This document shows positions 44,546-58,250 of a DNA stretch of 64,000 nt, piece by piece (position 1 is the first letter of the stretch; every line of letters starts with the position of its first letter). Under the pieces are notes generated by a model. That model was not told where the DNA came from and made no database searches. It saw only the letters and a list, made by a program, of their open reading frames with translations. This DNA is from Leptodactylus fallax (taxonomy: Eukaryota > Chordata > Amphibia > Anura > Leptodactylidae): NCBI GenBank assembly GCA_947044405.1, contig CAMRHE010000012.1, positions 11,114,001 through 11,178,000 of the forward strand, in the 5' to 3' direction. The position numbers and the translations under genes are program-made.

Positions 44546-44849
44546 ACTGCACCAAATAGACATGCTGTTTCATTATATGGAGTGAGATATATGGCTAACA
44601 GACATAATTGGTACTTCTTATTTTTAAAGGAAACAAAGGATTGTATTAAAATAATTTTTTTTGACCCATAGGTGAATCAAGAAGACAGCTACATTATATT
44701 TATGAACAAGTTCAGTATATACTGTACAAATGTGTATAAATATAGTTAAGTTATACAAACTCTGAATTTCTTCAAGTCAACTTTGGCATTGTAATGAATG
44801 TTAACCACGTTGAAAAAAAAAATATTTTTTAGTTATTTATTTTTGTATT

Positions 44850-45085
44850 TTTATCTCTTTCTTATATAACACCAACATATCCCACACAGCGCTTTACAAA
44901 CATTGTCATCACTCATTGACCCCTGTAGGACTCACAATCTAATTTCCCTATCAGTATGCCTTTGGAGAGTGGTAGGAAACCCACACAGCATGGGGAGAAC
45001 ATATAAATTACATGCAGGTGTTGTCCTTGGTCCGAGCAAAACCGAGGCCGCAGCACTGCAAAGCAACAGTGTTAACCAGTCACCG
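44850..45085 (-). repeat. Interspersed repeat, second copy of the 42368 family
   Basis: TTATATAACACCAACATATC, CCCTATCAGTATGCCTTTGG and GGGGAGAACATATAAATTAC align with the copy at 42368-42560. Confidence 0.55.
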
Positions 45086-45287
45086 GGCATATGTTCTTAT
45101 GTGCAGTTTGTCAGACTTTGTTTAATTTACTGGATGACTCTGTGAAAAAAAAATCTGTAAAAAAAAAAGTTGTGGACAATAATCTAAAAACACTGAATTG
45201 ACCAATATTTATTTCTTATGTTTAAAGTATAAACCGTGTTATGAACAAAAATTCCATGTGACAACTATATAACAATTTAAGCATTAT

Positions 45288-45305
45288 ATCTGTGTGATCT
45301 TTTAG
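45288..45305 (+). other. 3' splice site of the TRPC exon
   Basis: CTGTGTGATCTTTTAG ends in the AG at 45304-45305. The pyrimidine tract is modest. A branch point could not be fixed. Confidence 0.8.
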
Positions 45306-45491
45306 AATGACTATCGCAAATTGTCTATGCAATGCAAAGACTTTGTGGTCGGAGTCCTTGACCTGTGCCGGGATTCTGAAGAGGTGGAGGCTATCTTAAA
45401 TGGAGATGTGGATGCTGAACCAATGGACTCTCAGAGACACAGACCTTCGCTGAGCCGAGTTAAATTAGCTATTAAGTATGAAGTTAAGAAG
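45306..45491 (+). CDS. TRPC3: TRPC3-like cation channel, one internal exon
   Basis: 186 bp, 62 codons, phase 0 at both ends. TRPC3/6/7 channels are diacylglycerol-activated, Ca-permeable tetramers in the plasma membrane. This exon encodes part of the cytoplasmic N-terminal region after the ankyrin repeats (linker helices), before the membrane domain. The peptide opens [20 protein letters not shown], continues [14 protein letters not shown], and ends [15 protein letters not shown]. The first and last blocks are near-invariant in the TRPC3/6/7 group. The [12 protein letters not shown] and [12 protein letters not shown] wording is closest to TRPC3 as I recall it; TRPC7 and TRPC6 differ at several of these positions. 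The variable middle (VDAEPMDSQ) is also TRPC3-like. The next expected block (FVAHPNC) is not in the window. Intact, with good splice sites, so a real exon rather than a retrocopy. Confidence 0.93.
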
Positions 45492-45497
45492 GTAAGT
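45492..45497 (+). other. 5' splice site of the TRPC exon
   Basis: AAG followed by GTAAGT, a consensus donor. Confidence 0.93.
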
Positions 45498-46474
45498 ACT
45501 GCATAATATCTGCCATATTAGAAAGTAGAACTATCATGCCCTGTCCCTATTTTGAGTTTACATTAAACATTCACAAATATATATACATTTAACCAGAAGG
45601 ACTTTAAATGGAAGACGCTTTAAGTTAAAATGATCTGTATTACTGTTTGTATTGTGTTTGTATATTATAAAATGATGTAATAATTTACTTTAGATAGTAG
45701 CATTGTAGCATATATTCTGTATGTTTTATGTGTTTCCTGTGATTGTGTTGGTCTGCTTCTGAAGCTTTGATCTAATCTACAAAATCCGACGCATCATAAC
45801 AATGGTCAGTTAAAATTATTTCAGAAAGAATTTTTAGAAGCTTACATATTATTGAGAAATATGTGACTATTATATACAATCTGAATAAAATAGGTGGTTC
45901 ATTTTCATGATTTTATTTTTTAAACTCACTTGTACCTTGTAAACTTGTACTTATCCAATGTCTTTAACTTCTTCTCTGCATGCAGTGATGGCAGAGAAGA
46001 TAAACTTAAAGTTCTGGGTAGTAGCTCACCTTCCAACACAGACTGGTGATGTGATGTATTCACGTCAGAAGGAAAAACCACCAGGTGTTCATTTAATACT
46101 GGAACCAAACTTTTCTTGGTTTGATTGCAGATATATAAGATCAGTGACAAATGTACAGAGAATACAACACAGTAGCTAGTTACTTCACCTACAGAAAACT
46201 TACACAAGCTATTGGGCATCACCCCTGTACCCAAAGGCTATGCTCCCTACTTCATGCATGGATTAGGCCTCTAGTTTCTAGTTTTGCAGAACAACCAAAT
46301 AGGATTGCCTGATGTTGACTACAGGAAAAGTACAAAGGCTCTCCTTTTTGAAAGGTACTTGCCTCAGTACCTAGGTGCAAACAGAGTTCCTTCTGGACAT
46401 GTTGTACCTGAGAATGAAACAGCAGAATATACACATACACATACTCCATAACAATGCAAATCACATCAGATAAA
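45498..46474. other. TRPC intron, no gene seen
   Basis: Unique AT-rich sequence; no repeat termini or exon recognised. Confidence 0.45.
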
Positions 46475-46476
46475 TA

Positions 46477-49400
46477 CAGGTGCATCTCAATAAATTAGAA
46501 TATTTTTGAAATGTTCATTCATTTCAGTAATTCAGTAATACAATTCATAATTAGCAGTCTTCCATGATTGTGTGTCCTACTGAACCAGACTCTGTCTCAT
46601 GGTGGCCTACAATTCTCACACACCTCTAGGCCTGACAACAGGAAGGGTGGAGGGGTAGGGTTACTTCTGTCACCGCAGTGCACTTTTCAGGCCATCCCAC
46701 CGATACCCTCACTCACATTCCCCTCATTTGAAGTCCATGCTATCAGACTTTTCCGCCCACTCTTCTTACGTGTAGCTGTGATCTACCGTCCCCCCGGCTC
46801 ACCCTACCAATTTCTGGATCACTTCACTTCTTGGCTTCCCCTCTTTTTATCCAGTGAAATTCCTACCCTCATCATGGGTGACTTTAACATCCCCACTGAC
46901 ACCCCTGTCTCCCCAGCTGCCTCACAGTTTCTCTCAATAACCACGTCTTTTGGTCTTTCACAACTTTCCTCTTCCGCCACACATGTAGATGGCAACACCA
47001 TTGATCTTGTCTTCCATCGACTCCTCACAGTTTCTAAATTTACTAACTCCTCTGTGCCACTCTCTGATCGTAACCTTCTGTCTCTCACCATCAGTGCTTT
47101 CTCTCCTTCACAGGACACACCTACTCATCATACATATAGGAACTTACGTGCTATTAACACCCAGCACCTCTCAGATACTCTACAGTCCTCTCTGTCCCCC
47201 ATCTCTTCACTGTCCTGCCCCTTTCTAGCCAACAGTCACTATAATGAAACCCTTAAGAGTGCATTGGATGAGGCGGCTCCCCCCTCCACTCGAAAGGTTA
47301 GACACAGGAGGCAGAAACCCTGGCGCACGCCACAGACACGTTTTCTTCAGAGGTTCTCTAGGTGTGCTGAACGTCTGTGGAGAAAATCACGTACACCTGC
47401 AGACTTCCTCCATTTTAAATTTATGATTAAAACCTATAATTCTGCCCTTCACCTAGCCAAACAAGCCTATTTCGCCGCTCTCATCTCTTCTCTCAACTGT
47501 AACTCTAAAAGGCTATTTGAAAATTTTCACTCCTTACTCACTCCCAAGGCGCAGGTGCCATTCACAGACCTGGCGCAGATGACCTGGCCACTTATTTCCA
47601 TGATAAAATTGATAAGATCCGTCAGAAAATAACTGCCCAATCCCCAGGTGGCACTGACCCCCTCACCAGCCGCACTTCAGACTGTTCATTCTCATCTTTT
47701 GAACCTGTTACAGAGGAGGAAGTATCTCAGCTACTTTCTTCTTCTCGCCCTACAACCTGTAGTAGTGACCCTTTCCCCTCACACCTTCTCCAGTCTCTGT
47801 CGCCTGCTGTCACGACTTACCTTACTAAAATATTTAACCTCTTTCAAACATGCCGTCATAACCCCACTACTGAAGAAATCCTCCCTTGACCCGTCCTGTG
47901 CTGCTAACTATCGACCTGTCTCTAACCTTCCTTTTATTTCCAAAATCTTGGAAATCTTAGTCTATTCTCGTTTAATCTGCTATCTTTCTGCTAACTCTCT
48001 TCTTGACCCCTTACAATCTGGCTTCCGCACTCTGCACTCATTGAAACGGCCCTCACAAAAGTCTCCAATGATCTCCTGACGGCTAAATCCAAAGGTGAGT
48101 ACTCTCTTCTTATTCTTCTAGATCTCTCAGCAGCATTTGACACTGTTGACCATCAACTCCTCCTCACTATGCTCCATTCTGTCGGCCTCACAGACACTGC
48201 TCTCTCCTGGTTCTCCTCTTATCTCTCTGACCGCACTTTCTGTGTATCATTTGCGGGCTCTGTTTCTTCCCCTCTTCCCCTTGCCGTTGGGGTTCCTCAG
48301 GGCTCGGTCTTAGGTCCCCTGCTCTTCTCCCTCTACACAGCCCCATTGGACAAACCATCACTAGATTTGGCTTCCGGTACCATCTTTATGCTGATGACAC
48401 CCAATTATATACGTCATCCCGTGACATCACCCCTGCACTAATACAGGACACCAGCGACTGTCTCTCTGCTGTCTCAAATATCATGTCTTCGCTTTATCTG
48501 AAACTGAATCTCTCAAAGACTGAACTACTGCTGCTTCCACCATCTAACAGATCTGTCCCTGATATCTCCATTGCAGTCTTACCATAACTCCTAGGCAGTA
48601 TGCCCGCTGCCTCGGGGTTTTGTTTGACTCAGACCTTTCCTTCACCCCCCATATCCAATCACTTGCACGCTCATGTCATCTCCACCCCAAAAACATCTCC
48701 AGAATCCGCCCTTTCCTTACCACAAATACACTAAAGACACTTATTGTTGCCCTGATTCACTCTCGCCTTGATTACTGTAACTCCTTACTAATCGGTCTTC
48801 CCCTTACTAAACTCTCCCCTCTACAATCTATTCTGAATGCGGCAGCGAGGCTCATCTATCAGTCTAGACGCTATAGAGATGCCTCTGGTCTGTGCCGGTA
48901 ACTACATTGGCTGCCTATTCAATACAGAATACAATATAAACTTATCACCCTCATCCACAAGGCTCTCCATAATGCTGCACCTCCCTACATTTCCTCCCTC
49001 ATCTCTGTCTATCGCCCAACCCGTACTCTCCGTTCACTCAATGACCTAAGACTAACATCCTCTATTATCAGAACCTCCCACGCTCGTATACAAGACTTCT
49101 CCCGAGTTGCACCACTTCTCTGGAATGCTCTATCCCGGACTATTAGATTAACCACCAATTTCCACATCTTCAAGCGTAAACTAAAGACATATCTTTTCAG
49201 ACAGGCATATCACAACTCCTAATGTAAACCCTTCCATAGTTAGAATCCCTAAAACATACCCTCCTCTGTTCACGCTCCCGCATTACCTCACAGGATATGA
49301 TGCAGTATCAGACTAACTTTATATGTCCAGGCACCATCTGCACGTTAAAGGACACGACTGATGACGGCTCATACAGCTTTATATATGGGTAATGATAGTA

Positions 49401-49900
49401 ACCTCTATTACAGAATTGTCTGACCATTGTACAAACAATGCTACGTCTGTTGCCGCCCCTGCTACCTCTTGTGTCGCCCCCTCTACCTCATAGATTGTAA
49501 GCTCTTGCAAGCAGGGCCCTCAGTCCCAGTGTGTGAATTGACTATTTCTTTGTAATGTATCTTTTTTGTCAGTACTTGAACCCTACAAATTGTACAGTGC
49601 TGTGGAATATGTTGGCGCTATATAAATAAAATTTATTATTATTATTTAAAGGCTTAGGGAATCTTGGCAGGTGACACCCTGAATTTACAATACTGAACTT
49701 TTTTTTTACAATATTCTAATTTTCTTAGATTTGGGTTTTCATTACCTGTAATCCATAATCAACATTTACAGAAATAAAACACGTGAAGTAGAACACTCTG
49801 TGTGTAAAGAATCAAGAAAATATAGGAGGTCACTTTTTTAATTTAATTACTGAAAGAAATAAACGTTTCAAAGATATTCTAATTTATTGAGATGCACCTG
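46477..49900. mobile_element. Mariner-like MITE split by an L2 LINE
   Basis: The ends CAGGTGCATCTCAATAAATT and AATTTATTGAGATGCACCTG are perfect inverses, with TA at both sides (46475-46476, 49901-49902). The halves are 46477-46589 and about 49646-49900. An uninterrupted copy at 57136-57503 shows the original order and places the LINE between TGAACCAGAC and TTTAAAGGC, with about ten bases (TGAGGGACCA) lost. Confidence 0.9.
46590..49645 (+). pseudogene. L2-type LINE, 5'-truncated, decayed
   Basis: Plus-strand endonuclease and RT with many breaks. Endonuclease: RKGGGVGLLLS, VIYRPPGSPY, IMGDFNIPTD, SDRN (SDHN expected). The frame from 46568 to 47632 begins in MITE sequence, so its start is artificial. 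RT pieces: [60 protein letters not shown] (out of frame with its neighbours), then LTTNTLKTLIVALIHSRLDY. The 3' UTR ends GTTGGCGCTATATAAATAAA and an ATT tail. The frame changes at least five times. The same family supplies the fragments at 9238-10032 and 35490-36365. Confidence 0.82.
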
Positions 49901-49902
49901 TA

Positions 49903-51406
49903 TGTCTATTCTGCATTATACTAGGGTTACCAACCTGTCCTGGGTGGGGACACTACATGTAGCCACCCACTGGTACTCAAACAAGACTGCCAAACCATGG
50001 AGCAAAATCTCACCTGCTTGCAACCCCAAAAACTTTAGCTAAAGGTAGGGAATGATATGAAGTAAAATAAGCTTTAGTCACCTATTCACACCCACAATTG
50101 AGCACCTCCAGTTCAGTTTTTTTTTTTAGGGTCTTTATCTCTAGTGGTGCAGCAATGACGTCCCTAACTATCCCATGTATCCTCTGCAGATCATAACTGT
50201 TTCAGGGGTTATGTATGGTACTCTGGGATATCAACTTCACGGTGCCAAACTCAGTACAGCAATGGATGTCTGCAACTACTCCATGTGTCCACTGTGACCA
50301 CTTAGCTGCAGTAGTCACATGGGGTAGTCAGGGATGTCATCTCTGCAGTTCCGGAAACAAAGATTGATATAGCGCATCTGAGCGGTGAAACTTAAACAGC
50401 AGGAGAGTGAATAAGTGACTAATCAGCAGCCTCAGTGGAAGGACAGCACAGCCGGCGAGGACTTCCGCCACAAGAAGACAGCCGAGCAGCAGGAGCGAAC
50501 CACTCTGGGAGAACACTGGATCAGCGGGGACAGGTGAGTATGTTTTTTTTTGTTTGTTTTTATCTTTTCACCTCCCCCAGCCTAATTAAAAAATAGTATT
50601 TTATCCAGGACAGCCTCTTTAAGTGTTAGAAAGAGGAGTGTGTGCCAGAATAGAATTTGAGGATAAATGTTATATGAGCCACAGCAACAAACCTGCCTGT
50701 GCCACTGGCCACATGGAGTACCCTGTTAACCTTCACCCTGTAGTGGATATAGAGAAAGACTTTTAGAGACTTTTGTGAGAGATTTGCACAAAGCGAAATT
50801 AAGACAGTCTTAACAAGAAAAGTGCAGACTCCCATCCAGGTGTACCAAATGCCAGTTCAGTCCCAACTCACAGTGGCAAATGTAGCAAGAAATGTACCTC
50901 CATACTTCGATACTTTCCAGCTGTGTTCTACCTCAAATAAAGTTTCAAGTTACCCCGTTCCTGCATACCTTGTGTCTCCTGAGTCTTATTCCTGCTTGAC
51001 CTTCATTGGCACTCCAACTCTCATCAGGCTCCGGAAGGCTGACCACAACTAGGGCATGCTACCACCATCAGGTACCCTGTAGGCCCCCTCAGAACTGCAC
51101 CAGCCTAGAAGGAGAGTTGGAGGAATTGGTCTAGTTCAAGGCCGCCATGACAAATCCAAGAACTACAGCTCCCTCCTAGCTCCCTCCAACTGGTTGCTGC
51201 AATTGCAGTGGGTCTGGCCCCTTTATGAAGCTAAGTTATTGACAGCTGTACAAGTTGGGTATGACAGAATGCCTGCTCCTGAAGGATTTGGGCCATGATG
51301 GGTGGCATAGACATATTTATTCCAGAGCAGTAGCTTCATTTTTTAGTGGATTTCCACTATGACTAATTCAAGGGGGTTTCAATACTGGATACTGGTTTTT
51401 ATGACA
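49903..51406. other. TRPC intron with two repeats
   Basis: About 50400-50612 ends TTATCCAGGACAGCCTCTTT, the inverse of the AGGGGTTGTCCGGGATAAA start at 2334. 50930-51115 is the plus-oriented partner of 19180-19400. No exon. Confidence 0.4.
50930..51115 (+). repeat. Interspersed repeat, partner of 19180-19400
   Basis: CACTCCAACTCTCATCAGGC, TACCACCATCAGGTACCC, GAACTGCACCAGCC align in order with the reverse strand at 19180-19400. Class unknown. Confidence 0.5.
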
Positions 51407-51408
51407 TA

Positions 51409-52111
51409 CAGTGATGTGCAAATGTTTTAGGCAGATGTGGGGAAAATGCTATGAAGAATGTTTTACAAAAATAAAATGTTAATAGTCGATATTTTCCAAT
51501 TAATAAAATTAAGTGAAAGAAGAAAATAAAAATCTAAATCAGATCAATATTTGCTGTGACCGACCTTTGCCTTCATAACAGTATCAGTTCTTCAAGGTAT
51601 ACTTGCCCACAAGAAATCAGTAGGAACTTTATTCCAAACATCTTGGAGAACTAACCACAGTGTAGGGTTGCTCAAATCCTTAAATTTTTAATGCAATCAC
51701 AGACAGACTCGATGATGTTAAGATGAGGGCTCTGTGGGGCCCAATATCATCACTTCCAGGACTCCTCCTCCAAAGGGTGGTCACACCAAATATTGATGCG
51801 ATTTAAATTTAGATTTTACTTTGTTTCATTCACTTTGCATTTTGTTAAGCTATTAACACTTTTATTTTTGAAGTATTCTTATGCTAGTTTCACACTAGTG
51901 CCAGGCTCTCCGTCATACGGTAAACCCGAATGATGGAGAACTGGATCGCTACAACAGCGGTTACACACGGAGATTGGCGGACCCCATTGACTATACATTT
52001 CCAAAGTGAAAGCGTTCTCTACGATGGTCTTTATTGGAGACACAGATGTGAACCCAACCTAACTTTGCAGTATTTTTGTTCATACCTGCCTAAAACTCTT
52101 GCACAATACTG
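51409..52111. mobile_element. Tc1-like element, internally deleted
   Basis: The ends are CAGTGATGTGCAAATGTTTT and AAAACTCTTGCACAATACTG, flanked by TA (51407-51408, 52112-52113). About 51545-51610 on the minus strand keeps a Tc1 C-terminal scrap (DTVMKAKVGHSKY). 51890-52060 is a different repeat (TTTCACACTAGTGCCAGGCT) inserted within. No working transposase. Confidence 0.8.
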
Positions 52112-52117
52112 TATATA

Positions 52118-53507
<1,390 letters not shown>

Positions 53508-53509
53508 TA

Positions 53510-56088
53510 TGCTTTAATCAAGAGTATGAAAAGGTCTTGTCCAGGGACAGCCCTTTCAATACCCACTGGTTTAGCCTTTGTAGGACATTGTTCAGATGAC
53601 TGTAATTATGACAGATGCACTTTATATAACATGAAAATGAATTTTGAGATAACAGCTCACCAGCTGTATTTAATAGAAGCTTTTAAGGCAAGAAGAATAA
53701 GCCTGTGTATAAGCACCATGTGACTTTGATATATAGCTCTGGGGTTTGTTTATTTTCATTCTTGCCATCTACCAGCTACTGTGCATTAAGGGGTTAGGCT
53801 TTTATGTTCACCATGCCATTTGTTATTTAAAACAAATTAGATTTTTTGTATGCATTCCCGCTTGAACATCCTCAGCCTAATATTGTCCATGTAAAATCTG
53901 ACAAACAATTTAATACTTCACGGAAAAGCATGGATTTTACGGGAATGGCTCTGGTAAGGCTGCATAAATTTTAGGATGCTGTGCATGAATGTAAATGGCT
54001 GAACAATAAGAAAATGAAATGAGAAATATTTGGCATTGTGAGGCCAAGCACTATGATGCTTTTCATGGAACAGAATGCACTGTGTTTATCACAGCTAAGA
54101 TCAAAGGCGTTCTCAAGATATACAGGGCAGCCTGTCTTTGTACAATAAGTGAAAAAGACAACACAAAAACCACAAGGCATCCTAAATATGTGAGAACTAT
54201 TGAGCGGATGTTTTTATAAACAAGAACATGGGAAACATTCACAGTTAGAGTTTCTGATAATATAATAAACTATCTACAGGGAAAGTCCTTTAACTTTGTT
54301 TATTTCTGTTACGCCTTATTCACATGACTATCTTTTGTCCGTGATACATGATCCGTTGTGTGGGCTGTATTTCCCTGACTTACCATGGGCATGTAAATGT
54401 AGCTCACTACATCATAGGGCTCGTTTGCATATTGACAAAAATATTTATAACTTGGCAACCCAACACTGATTCATGAGAAAAAAAAACTCCTTTTTGATTT
54501 GTGTGACCCTAACCTTTTTGAGGGGCTGCATTGACATGCTCGGTTATGGTGACAGACTCCCTTTAAAGGGGTTGTCTCTTGAGGACAACTTAATCCAATT
54601 TTCTTAACCCTTGATTTCACTGAGGAAAGTTGTGACTAATGAAGTGTTAAGAATGATGGCAGATGAATTACTGACCACATTAGGGTACAATCACATGGCA
54701 GATTTGTTGCCCCATATATCTAAATTGAGCTTGTAGAAATCCATATGATTGCTGCAGAAACAACCCATTCAGATGAATGGAACTGTTTTCAGTCACACAA
54801 ATTTCTGCAACAAATCTGCTGCATTTGACTATACTATAATAGATGGTCCCGCTGGGTCTGCCGAAACAAGAGACACTCTTAGTCTCCGTTTACACTGTTT
54901 TTGAGTGTTATATCAGAAGTATATGTCAGAAGAATTTTCTAGCAACTAATGGAAGGCTGCAATGCATCCCACTTTAGCAGCATACTGTGTCATATGTTGT
55001 TGATAGGCTCTCATTGTAAAGAATAAAGTACTGTATACTGCACAGTATAATGTTTTTTACCTTATTCTTTTGTATTTAATAGCATAGTTTAGTACACTAT
55101 TATAATCAGCACTGTCGGCCAAAGGGACATTATTTTGGCATTCCCAAGATCAATGAGGTCCTGTGGACATGTTCAGCTGAGGACGTTTTTGGCACATACA
55201 ATGAATGTGGTTTACAAATGTGATGATGTGATGTGAACAGAGCCTTACTTAACCTGCATTCACATGAATTAACATATTTTGACAATCTATTTTAATGAAC
55301 CATCAAAAATAGGTCATGTCCTATTTTTACCCATTTTCAAGGGTCCCTCAATAGACTCAAATTTATGAGGGATCCATGAAATGGATGCCCCTTGGATGCA
55401 AAACGGCCATTAAAACTGGACCCCTAACATTTTTGATTGCTGAGAATCAGCAACGTTCATGTGTATGTAGGCTTAGTGCCTCTCTGCTTTGGCGCCTGTT
55501 TGAGTGACACCTTCTAATATGTCTATGTGCCCTAACCACAAATGATGTCAAGAGCTGAGTTTGTGAGACAGCCTCCTTAGTTTACATACTGATTGTTATT
55601 ATTATGTTTATGGAATACAGTTCAGTAATTAAACATGCTGATTTATCTATTAATACATTTTAATCTTCCATCCCTTCTGGTAACAAGTCTTTGCTTTAGA
55701 TCTTAGACGGTACAGGCAGTAAAGCCTATAGCATATAAGTGGACTTTTTGTGTATGTGGGTGTATGCTCCAAAGATTTCCATGTGATCACATTTATTGCG
55801 CCCTGTGGGAATCTAGTTCATTGGTGAACATTACAGGGCTGCTCTGCTGGAGGCAAGACAATTGTAAAATGGCTCTTAATGTTGCAATTTCTGGGTTAAT
55901 CAACAGAGATTTCACTGAAGCTGAACAGAATTAGAAATAAGTTCCCAGGTGAAAAATGATATTATTTTAAATGCACATAATAAGCAATGATTGGTGAAAC
56001 TTGTGAAAATTGTGAACATTGTAGAAAAATTAATCTGACTGACAGCTGTTACTTTCCCCTTTTTTATCTCATAGGATAAAATAACATA
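53510..56088. other. TRPC intron; unique sequence and old repeats
   Basis: 53760-54250 shows no repeat motif. 54540-54600 holds a junction of two repeat ends (GACAGACTCCCTTTAA, then AGGGGTTGTCTC). 54690-54860 and 55255-55480 are old interspersed repeats (AATAGGTCATGTCCTATTTT). No exon found, including the expected next TRPC block. Confidence 0.4.
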
Positions 56089-56783
56089 ATGTTACAAAAT
56101 CTCTCTGGATTTTCCCTTTGGAACATTATACTGTGTGAAGGGGCCACTATGGAACATTATACTATATGGAGAGGGGGGACACTGTGGGACATTAGACTGT
56201 ATGGAGGGCCACTATGGGATATTATACAGTGTGGAGGGCCATTATGGGACATTATACTGTTGGGAGGGCCAGTATGGGACATTATTCTTTCACAAGGATC
56301 TTTGGCACGAATGGGGGGGGGCACAATTTCTTAAAAGCCTGAGGCCCATGGTACCCTTAATCTGCCTTGTGGTAAGTAATGAATGAAGCTTGCCACTCAC
56401 TCCTTAAACATCACTGACCATGGGAACCATTATAAAATGGGACAATATGGGGGCCATTTTATTATATGTGGGCACAATGTGGAAGTCATTATTGTACATG
56501 TGGAGGCCATTACATTACATGTTGGGCATTAAAGTGTGAGAGTCATTATACTACATATGGGGGCACTGATGGGGCCATTATACTGAGAATGGCACTGATA
56601 TGGATATTCTAGTGAGTGTGGGGCCACTGTTGGGACCAATGTACTACATGTGGTGACACTGCGGGCACCATTACATAAATGTTAACAAAGGCTCCAAATA
56701 AAGCGTTATTTTTATTAACATTTATAAGTGATCGCTACTTTGGGGGTACTCAGTACTTCGCTGGAAAAGGTTGAGAGCCACTG
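56089..56783. mobile_element. hAT-type element, right end and tandem core
   Basis: The right end GGTTGAGAGCCACTG is the inverse of a common hAT start (CAGTGGCTCTCAACC). 56100-56290 carries 5-6 units of 30-36 bp close to GGGACATTATACTGTATGGA plus GGGCCACTAT. Looser copies continue to about 56660. The left end and target duplication were not found, so the left coordinate is approximate. Confidence 0.5.
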
Positions 56784-56786
56784 GTC

Positions 56787-57133
56787 TACATGAAGATATG
56801 AATATATCTACCTACATAGCTTTTTGGTTTCTTTTTATGCATCTTTGTGGCCAGTGAAAATACAACTACTTATAGTGCAGACTGTTATGCAGTGAACAAG
56901 ATTATTAAAAAAATACTTACCGGTGTGAAATAAAGATGAGGGAATACTGAGGATTTTAATTCAAGGTTGTTTCTTTGTCCCAAAAAGGGCTAAAACAATT
57001 GGCAATCAGGTATCTCCATCTGTTTTACATCTACATCTATGCCATTTAAGAGTAACTGACTTTGGAATCGCGTAGATGTGGCAGTGGTCGCTATGGTCTG
57101 TGTAAATGCTTGAAGAGCAATTGATAGTTTTAC
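56787..57133. other. TRPC intron, no gene seen
   Basis: No signal recognised. Confidence 0.4.
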
Positions 57134-57135
57134 TA

Positions 57136-57503
57136 CAGGTGCATGTCAATAAATTAGAATATCTTTGAAACGTTCATTCATTTCAGTAACTCATTTCATA
57201 ATCAGCGTCTTCCATTATTGTGTGTCCTACTGAACCAGACTGAGGGACCATTTAAAGGCTTAGGAATCCTTGGCAGGTGACACACTGAATTTACAATACT
57301 GAACTTTTTTACAACATTCTAATTTTCTTAGATTTGGGTTTTCATTACCTGTAATCCATAATCAACATTTACAGAAATAAAACACTTGAAATAGAACACT
57401 CTGTGTATAAAGAATCTAGAAAATATAGGAGGTCACTTTTTTAAGTTAATTACTGAAAGAAATAAACGTTTCAAAGATATTCTAATTTATTGAGATGCAC
57501 CTG
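57136..57503. mobile_element. Mariner-like MITE, complete copy
   Basis: 368 bp with CAGGTGCATGTCAATAAATT and AATTTATTGAGATGCACCTG, TA at both sides (57134-57135, 57504-57505). It matches both halves of the split copy at 46477-49900. No coding capacity. Confidence 0.92.
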
Positions 57504-57519
57504 TATATATGTAGACTAA

Positions 57520-57840
57520 TAGGCAATTTTAAAATATGTATATTCATCAGTTGTGCCACCACTCTTGTGGTGTATTTAGCGACATGTTCATTCTACCGCT
57601 TGCAATTTGTGGGAAGTACATGCCGACCTTTATGTAAAAGAATAGGTGAACATCTTTATGACATTGCCAATCCATCCAGTAGAAATCTTATATGCTCATG
57701 TGTTTCAATTTTAGGGCAGGCTTTTCCACCTGGTGGGGGTTGGGTTATTGATATAAAGGTTGCAGTTTATTTTGTCCATATTCAGACCATGACTACGAAG
57801 CCATGAAGGGATTCAAAACGCATCGGTTTATTTTTTCTTG
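57520..57840 (+). pseudogene. Penelope-like element relic (GIY-YIG end)
   Basis: Plus strand VVYLATCSFYRLQFVGSTCR, then PLCKRIGEHLYDIANPSS: the pattern of a GIY-YIG nuclease in a Penelope-like element (YL..C, FVGST..PL..RI.EH). The frame decays after about 57700 and ends HIQTMTTKP at 57806. RT is missing. The family differs from the intact element at 38588. Confidence 0.6.
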
Positions 57841-58012
57841 TTTTTATTGATATGGATTTAAAGCTAGGTTTTATATTTTTTTTCTTCAAGTCTTCAAAAT
57901 ACTTCATACCTAAATATAATATTTTTTTTTACTTTTTCTGCATAGACTCAAACATTTTTTTACTAAAAGATGGCCAGGTTTTAATTAGAAAGATTACAAA
58001 GTAGCAGACATT

Positions 58013-58250
58013 TGTTTTTTTTAAACTGTAAATTTTATTGAACATTTTTATATAAGAAATAACAGGAAAAACAAATAAGACAAATGGAGCATGGCTACCC
58101 GCCATAGCTCCAAGTAATACTGTAGATAGAGATGCATGAAATAGAAATAGTAGCAAAATGCAATAGAAGTCAAGAGACAAGGGGAAGAACAGGAAGGGTC
58201 AGAAGCCTTTTATGATACAATATGTATCCCAGGGGGTCCTGGCAGATGTT
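58013..58250 (-). mobile_element. LINE 3' end fragment
   Basis: The minus strand ends ATGTTCAATAAAATTTACAG and an A-run, the style of an L1/Tx1 3' UTR. No target duplication resolved and no coding part. Confidence 0.4.

Larger units (their letters stand above)
41524..45305. other. TRPC intron with scattered old repeats
   Basis: No additional exon found. Recognisable repeats are listed separately; the rest is unique AT-rich sequence. Confidence 0.45.

Noticed and set aside
45321..45506. 61-codon frame reading past the TRPC exon
   Set aside because: The last codons are intron beyond the GTAAGT donor; the coding part ends at 45491.
46568..46589. Start of the 354-codon L2 frame
   Set aside because: The first codons come from the MITE into which the LINE inserted; the frame is a chance fusion and has no ATG there.
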